64,000 bases of DNA. It comes from NAT127 sp034717695. GTDB lineage: Bacteria; Pseudomonadota; Gammaproteobacteria; Pseudomonadales; Porticoccaceae. Location of the stretch: NCBI GenBank assembly GCA_034717695.1, contig JAYELS010000006.1:1-64000 (forward strand), in the 5' to 3' direction. Positions within the stretch are counted from its first letter, which is position 1. Every line of letters starts with the position of its first letter. Shown here one piece after another: positions 60,162 through 64,000 of this stretch. The translations under genes and the position numbers were made by a program. The notes under the pieces are model-generated. The model worked only from the letters and a program-made list of their open reading frames with translations. It ran no database searches and was not told where the DNA came from.

Positions 60162-61592
60162 GTGACAGCCCCTCCGAACACCACCGCCGACACCCTGACC
60201 CTCGCCCTCGACCAGGGCACCCACGCCAGCCGCGCCCTGCTGTTCGACGGCCGGGGCGAGTGCCTGGCGGTGGCGGAACGGCCGGTGGCCCTCCATCGCC
60301 GGGGGGACAGGGTCGAGCAGGACCCGCGGGAGATTCTCGCCACCACCCGGGCCGCCATGGCGGAGGTGCTCGGGTCCCCGGCGGCCCGGGGCCGGGTGGT
60401 GGCGCGGGCGGGTCTCGCCACCCAGCGCTCCAGCGTGGTGGCCTGGGATCGCCGCACGGGGGAGCCCCTCTCCCCGGTGCTCAGCTGGCAGGACCGCCGC
60501 GCCGCCGGCTGGCTCGCGGGCTTCACCCCCGAGGCCGGCAGGGTCCGCGCCATCACCGGCCTGCCCCTCTCCCCCCACTACGGCGCCAGCAAGCTGCGCT
60601 GGCTGCTGGATCAGACGCCCGCGGTGGCCCGCGCCCAGCGGGCGGGGCGCCTGGCGATGGGGCCACTGGCGAGCTATCTGCTGTTTCATCTGGTGGCGGG
60701 CGGCCCCCTGGTGGTGGACGACGGCAACGCCGCCCGCACCCTGCTCTGGGACCTCCGCCAGCGGGACTGGCACCCGGGGCTGCTGGATCTGTTCGGCATT
60801 CCCCGGCCGGTGCTCCCCGAGTGCCGGCCCATCCGCCACCCCTTCGGCACCCTGGCGGGCACCGCCATTCCCCTGACGGCCGTCAACGGCGACCAGAACG
60901 CCGCCCTCCACGGCCTCGGCGAACCACAGCCCAGCGTCGCCCAGATCAACATGGGCACCGGGGCCTTCGCCCTGGTGCCCACCGGATCGCGCCTGGTATT
61001 GGACGACGAGCTGCTGGGGGGCATCGCCAGCAGCGGGCCGGATGCCGTGACCTACAGCCTGGAGGGCACCGTCAACGGGGCCGGCGCCGCCCTCGCCTGG
61101 GAGGAGGAGCACTGGGGCATCGGCCCCATCGCGCCACAATTGGACGACTGGCTGGCACGCCCCGGGGCGCCGCCGATCTTTGTCAACACCGTCGGCGGGC
61201 TCGGGTCCCCCTGGTGGCGGGCGGGGCCGGATGCGCGACTGGAGGGGGACGGGGAGCCCTGGCAACGGGGCGTGGCGGTGGCGGAGAGCATCGTCTTTCT
61301 GCTTGAGGCCAACCTGGACTGCCTGGCCCGCGCCGGTGTGGCGCCGACGCGCCTGCGGGTGAGCGGCGGCCTCGCCCGGGCGGACGGCCTGTGCCAGCGC
61401 CTCGCGGACCTGAGCGGCCTGGCGGTCAGCCGCCCCGCCGCCACCGAGGCCACCGCCCGGGGCATCGCCTGGCTGGCGGCGGGACAGCCGAGCGACTGGC
61501 CAAGGCCCCCGGAGGACAGCTTCACGCCGAGCGCCAATCCCGCCCTGGGGGATCGCTACCGGCGCTTTTGCGCCCTCCTGGCGGCGGGCTGA
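60162..61592 (+). CDS. FGGY-family carbohydrate kinase (glycerol-kinase-like)
   Basis: It phosphorylates a sugar or polyol with ATP; which one is not known. The 476 residues from the GTG (VTAPPNTTADTLTLALDQGTH) carry the ATPase-fold motifs LALDQGTHASRALLFD, VLSWQDRRA, VNGDQNAALHGLGE, QINMGTGAFALV and RVSGGLARADGLCQRLADLSG. The last two are the FGGY signature region. Glycerol kinases have similar motifs but this protein is diverged and shorter (about 500 usual). No transporter or sugar gene is adjacent to suggest a substrate. There is no ATG, so GTG is used. Confidence 0.88.
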   Translation: MTAPPNTTADTLTLALDQGTHASRALLFDGRGECLAVAERPVALHRRGDRVEQDPREILATTRAAMAEVLGSPAARGRVVARAGLATQRSSVVAWDRRTGEPLSPVLSWQDRRAAGWLAGFTPEAGRVRAITGLPLSPHYGASKLRWLLDQTPAVARAQRAGRLAMGPLASYLLFHLVAGGPLVVDDGNAARTLLWDLRQRDWHPGLLDLFGIPRPVLPECRPIRHPFGTLAGTAIPLTAVNGDQNAALHGLGEPQPSVAQINMGTGAFALVPTGSRLVLDDELLGGIASSGPDAVTYSLEGTVNGAGAALAWEEEHWGIGPIAPQLDDWLARPGAPPIFVNTVGGLGSPWWRAGPDARLEGDGEPWQRGVAVAESIVFLLEANLDCLARAGVAPTRLRVSGGLARADGLCQRLADLSGLAVSRPAATEATARGIAWLAAGQPSDWPRPPEDSFTPSANPALGDRYRRFCALLAAG

Positions 61593-61619
61593 CGGGCACG
61601 GCGCCCGCCATCAGTGCCT

Positions 61620-62105
61620 TCAATGGGCGTAGATCATCGCCTGGCAGAACCGCCCGCGACTGCTCTCCGCCATCAGGCGGGTAAACTCGCCGCGCTTCAG
61701 GTGCACCAGGTTTTCGTGGTCCCCCGCCTCCAGATAGAGATCCTCCATCTCCCCGAGGCGCTCGTCCCAGATCACCGGCACGTCGTAGGCGGTGCCGAGG
61801 GGCGGCACCGCCCCCACCTCGCAATCGCCGAACAACTGGCCCAGCTCCCGCTCCTCGGCGAGGGACAGCTGGTGGGCGGTGAGGGTATTGAGCCGCGACA
61901 CCTCGGCGCGGCACAGGGATGGCACCACCGCCATCAGGTACTGGCGGTTCTCGTCCCGGAACACCACCGCCTTGGCCAGCTGGGAGAGGGGCACCTTGGC
62001 GGTGGCGGCGGTTTCCATGGAGTTGCTGGAATGGCGGTGGCTGAGGGTGTCGTAGTGGATGTGGTGGTCATCCAGGTAACTCTTGAGGGTGGGCGCGATG
62101 GCCAT
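61620..62105 (-). CDS. YbaK/aminoacyl-tRNA deacylase-associated domain protein
   Basis: The 161 residues from MAIAPTLKSYLDDHHIHYDT have the YbaK/ProX fold: KVPLSQLAKAVVFRDENRQYLMAVVP in pieces (Lys in AKAVV), then FGDCEVGAVPPLG with the family GxxPP motif, and HENLVHLKRGEFTRL. Relatives hydrolyse mischarged Cys-tRNA-Pro or Ala-tRNA-Pro, or serve as other editing factors (family knowledge). Which specificity applies here is not visible. 113 nt downstream of the CobW gene on the same strand. Confidence 0.88.
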   Translation of the reverse strand: MAIAPTLKSYLDDHHIHYDTLSHRHSSNSMETAATAKVPLSQLAKAVVFRDENRQYLMAVVPSLCRAEVSRLNTLTAHQLSLAEERELGQLFGDCEVGAVPPLGTAYDVPVIWDERLGEMEDLYLEAGDHENLVHLKRGEFTRLMAESSRGRFCQAMIYAH

Positions 62106-62218
62106 GGCTTGCCTCCCGGGTCGGCCGATGGGTGGGGATACCAAAGCATAGGACCGCCACCGCGCCGGCGCTCAGACCATGGGGGCTTAAGGGGCCCGAG
62201 GCTTAGGCCCGACAACAC

Positions 62219-63265
62219 TTACCCGCCGGGCACTTCCCCCTCTTCCAGGCGACAGTCCAGCAGCCCCTGCTCCAGGCCCGCCCAGGGCCCGCGGCTCTCG
62301 CCGATCAGCTCGATGCGGCTGTCGAGGCTGTCGTCGAGGCCGAGGGTGCTGAGCACGCCGTTCGCGCCATTGAACCCCACCACCCCCTGATCGGTGATGA
62401 ATACCCCCTTGAGGCGCAGGGCGTCCACGCCACACAGGAGGTTGTAGAGGGGGCGATAGGCAAAGGTAAAGCGCGGCGCGAACAGCCAACCGCTGCTCAC
62501 CAGCCCCTCCCCGGCGCCATCCACCCGCAGGTAACCGCAGGGGGGAATCGCCAGGGGCGCCGCCGATGGCCGCAACGCGCCCACCGCCAGGCCAGCGCCA
62601 TCCGCCCTCGCCGCCGCGAAGGCCGCGCCGGGCACCCCCTCGGCGCCACCCCGGCGTGGCAGATCGAGCCAGTGGGGGGAAACCATCCCCCGCGCCGCCG
62701 GCGCAACGGGAACCTGGCCGAGGCCCCGCTCCGCCAGGTAGGCCGCCAGCCGGTCAAGGGCCCCGTCGCCGTATAGATCCGCCTTGCTGGCAACGATCAG
62801 ATCCGCCACCGCCAGCTGCTGGTTGAAGATGTCGTGCCCGGTGTAACGCCCATCCCCCAGATTGCGGGCATCCACCAGGGTGAGGGTCCCCCGCAGGTCG
62901 ATCACCCCCCGATAGTAAGCCGCGCCGAGCACCTCGATCACCTCCCGGGGATGACCAAGGCCCGTGGGCTCGATCAACAGTCGCCGGGGCCGCGCCCGGC
63001 CGATCAACTGGTTCAGGGCCACCTGCATGGGCAGCCCCGAGGTGCAGCACATGCAGCCCCCCGGCACCTCGCGGATCACCACCTCGCCAGCGGCGGCGCC
63101 CATCAGGCGGCTGTCGATACCCACCTCGCCGAACTCGTTGACCAGCACCGCCCAGGGCTCCCCGGCGGGCTTGCCCGCCAGCAGCGACTGAATGGCGGTG
63201 GTTTTGCCGGCCCCCAGGAAGCCGGTGATGATATTGGTGGGGATGGGGGAATCGACGAGGCTCAT
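62219..63265 (-). CDS. CobW-family GTPase (G3E, metal chaperone type)
   Basis: The 348 residues begin MSLVDSPIPTNIITGFLGAG, ending in the P-loop GFLGAGKTT, then VLVNEFGEVGID. The metal-binding GCMCCT (CxCC) motif, EPTGLGHP and a C-terminal CobW domain (about 230-340, GYLRVDGAG, FAPRFTFAYRP) complete the pattern. Members bring Zn2+ or Co2+ to target proteins under metal shortage. Which metal or client applies is unknown; no Zur-like site is seen. It ends 113 nt before the ybaK-type gene, and tRNA-Arg lies divergently upstream. Confidence 0.93.
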   Translation of the reverse strand: MSLVDSPIPTNIITGFLGAGKTTAIQSLLAGKPAGEPWAVLVNEFGEVGIDSRLMGAAAGEVVIREVPGGCMCCTSGLPMQVALNQLIGRARPRRLLIEPTGLGHPREVIEVLGAAYYRGVIDLRGTLTLVDARNLGDGRYTGHDIFNQQLAVADLIVASKADLYGDGALDRLAAYLAERGLGQVPVAPAARGMVSPHWLDLPRRGGAEGVPGAAFAAARADGAGLAVGALRPSAAPLAIPPCGYLRVDGAGEGLVSSGWLFAPRFTFAYRPLYNLLCGVDALRLKGVFITDQGVVGFNGANGVLSTLGLDDSLDSRIELIGESRGPWAGLEQGLLDCRLEEGEVPGG

Positions 63266-63456
63266 GGCGGACAGCAGGGCGCAGCGGTTGACGGCGGGGG
63301 CCTATTCAACCACCCCAGCCGCCGCCGGGGAAGGCCGGGGGAACAAACAGCGGCAAGACGGGATAGCGGGCAAAGGTGGGTACCTCTTTCCCTTTCGATC
63401 GTATAGACTACGCGCCCTGTCGCGCCGGCACACCGCCGGCCACCGCAGCCCACTCC

Positions 63457-63533
63457 GCACCCGTAGCTCAGCTGGATAGAGCGTTGCCCTCCGGAGGCAA
63501 AGGTCAGAGGTTCGAATCCTCTCGGGTGCGCCA
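63457..63533 (+). tRNA. tRNA-Arg (CCG)
   Basis: A 77-nt tRNA with acceptor GCACCCG/CGGGTGC, anticodon loop CTCCGGA (CCG) and encoded CCA. A TATAGA hexamer near 63402 followed by GC-rich bases could be its -10; no good -35 is seen. Nothing else is found in 63266-63456. Confidence 0.96.
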
Positions 63534-63615
63534 TTTCGCTTCGCTCCATTCCGCACCAGGATTTCCGGCCGCCAGGCACAGCCTGCCGGCGTTCCGCTGT
63601 GCCTTCGCGACTCCC

Positions 63616-64000
63616 GAAGGGGGACTCCGCCCGACCAACTCACCCCGTAGGGCCGAAGAGCGAAGCATCATCGGCCGCGGAACCGCACCGCGAGAATCAC
63701 GGCGGATGACGGCTGCGCCTTTTCCGCCCTACACCCCACCCGTGGGGCCGAAGCCCCCTCCGGGGACATGCCGTGGCCATGGGATCCAACACTGCGAGAA
63801 CTCCGGCGGTGCGCCTCCGTGCCCCCCCGAAGGGGGACGCCGCCCGACCAACTCACCCGTAGGGCCGAAGAGCGAAGCATCATCGGCCGCGGAACCCGGC
63901 ACCGCGAGAATCCCGGCGGATGACGGCTGCGCCTTTTCCGCCCTACATACCGCCCGGAGGGGCCAAAGCCCCCTCCGGGGACATGCGGTGGCCATGGGAT
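63616..64000. repeat. Tandem repeat of about 215 bp with REP-like palindromes downstream of tRNA-Arg
   Basis: Bases from 63616 to 63785 recur from 63829 to the window end at a 213-215-bp interval, with scattered substitutions and small indels. Each copy includes ggcggatgacggctgcgcct (63701 and 63915) running into ttttccgccctac, an imperfect palindrome (GGCGGA/TCCGCC). Other shared blocks are gtagggccgaagagcgaagc and ccctccggggacatg. No protein gene is credible in 63534-64000. The array continues past the window edge. Confidence 0.8.

Overview
This window is chromosomal DNA from a high-GC gammaproteobacterium. Three blocks have the gene order known from Pseudomonas and relatives: tufB–tRNA–coaX–birA–rrn, typA–thiI–glnA–ntrBC–secB, and greA–carBA–dapB–dnaJK–grpE–recN–fur–bamE–rnfH–ratA–smpB–ssrA. 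The tmRNA tag ends ANDDNYALAA, which also fits a gammaproteobacterium. A PPi-type phosphofructokinase and the fusion of the last two blocks into one run suggest a lineage other than Pseudomonas itself; I cannot name the genus from sequence alone. GTG and TTG start codons are frequent.

Layout. 1-3041 (minus): the start of tufB, four tRNAs (Thr-GGT, Gly-TCC, Tyr-GTA, Thr-TGT), a SPOR-like protein, coaX and birA. 3226-9165 (minus): a full 16S-Ile-Ala-23S-5S operon with tandem P1/P2 promoters, two boxA elements, and an unusual terminator array carrying duplicated 5S 3' ends. 9205-15967: a CBS protein, a YjdF-like membrane protein, ubiX, mpl, a PPi-dependent phosphofructokinase, dtd, pip and tag, then a 10-N assembly gap at 16035. 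16143-25726: typA, thiI, and a nitrogen-control block (glnA, a DUF4124 protein, ntrB, ntrC) with sigma-54 promoters and NtrC-type operators in front of both glnA and ntrBC, followed by secB and a rhodanese-like protein. 25754-43590: greA, carBA, dapB, the dnaJ-dnaK-grpE heat-shock cluster with sigma-32-type promoters, recN, fur, bamE, an SDR/TetR pair, rnfH, ratA, a Na+-dependent transporter, smpB and tmRNA.

Accessory part, 43591-64000. A small islet holds a class II Fic protein and a broken small gene. It lies between the tmRNA 3' end and an imperfect copy of that end. It is followed by a trypsin-like protease, an HD-GYP/EAL pair (c-di-GMP turnover, with the HD histidine lost), a DUF2256 protein with an Fe-S photolyase, glutathione peroxidase, an AMP/thymidine-phosphorylase-family enzyme, a Tat-exported amidase, a diverged PRPP-synthetase homologue, an SDR, a large hybrid histidine kinase, Dps, an FGGY kinase, a YbaK protein, a CobW GTPase and tRNA-Arg(CCG). 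The window ends in a long tandem repeat with REP-like palindromes.

Functional themes: translation capacity (rrn, tRNAs, tuf, typA, tmRNA/SmpB), nitrogen assimilation (glnA/ntrBC), carbamoyl-phosphate supply to pyrimidine and arginine synthesis, protein quality control, and stress or light damage response (Dps, Gpx, photolyase, RecN). The most distinctive observations are the Fic islet at ssrA, the phosphorylase plus PRPP-synthetase-like pair, a heptamer repeat (GTCTGAC) found right after several stop codons, and the triplicated rrn terminator. I see no CRISPR array, transposase, phage gene or complete defence system.
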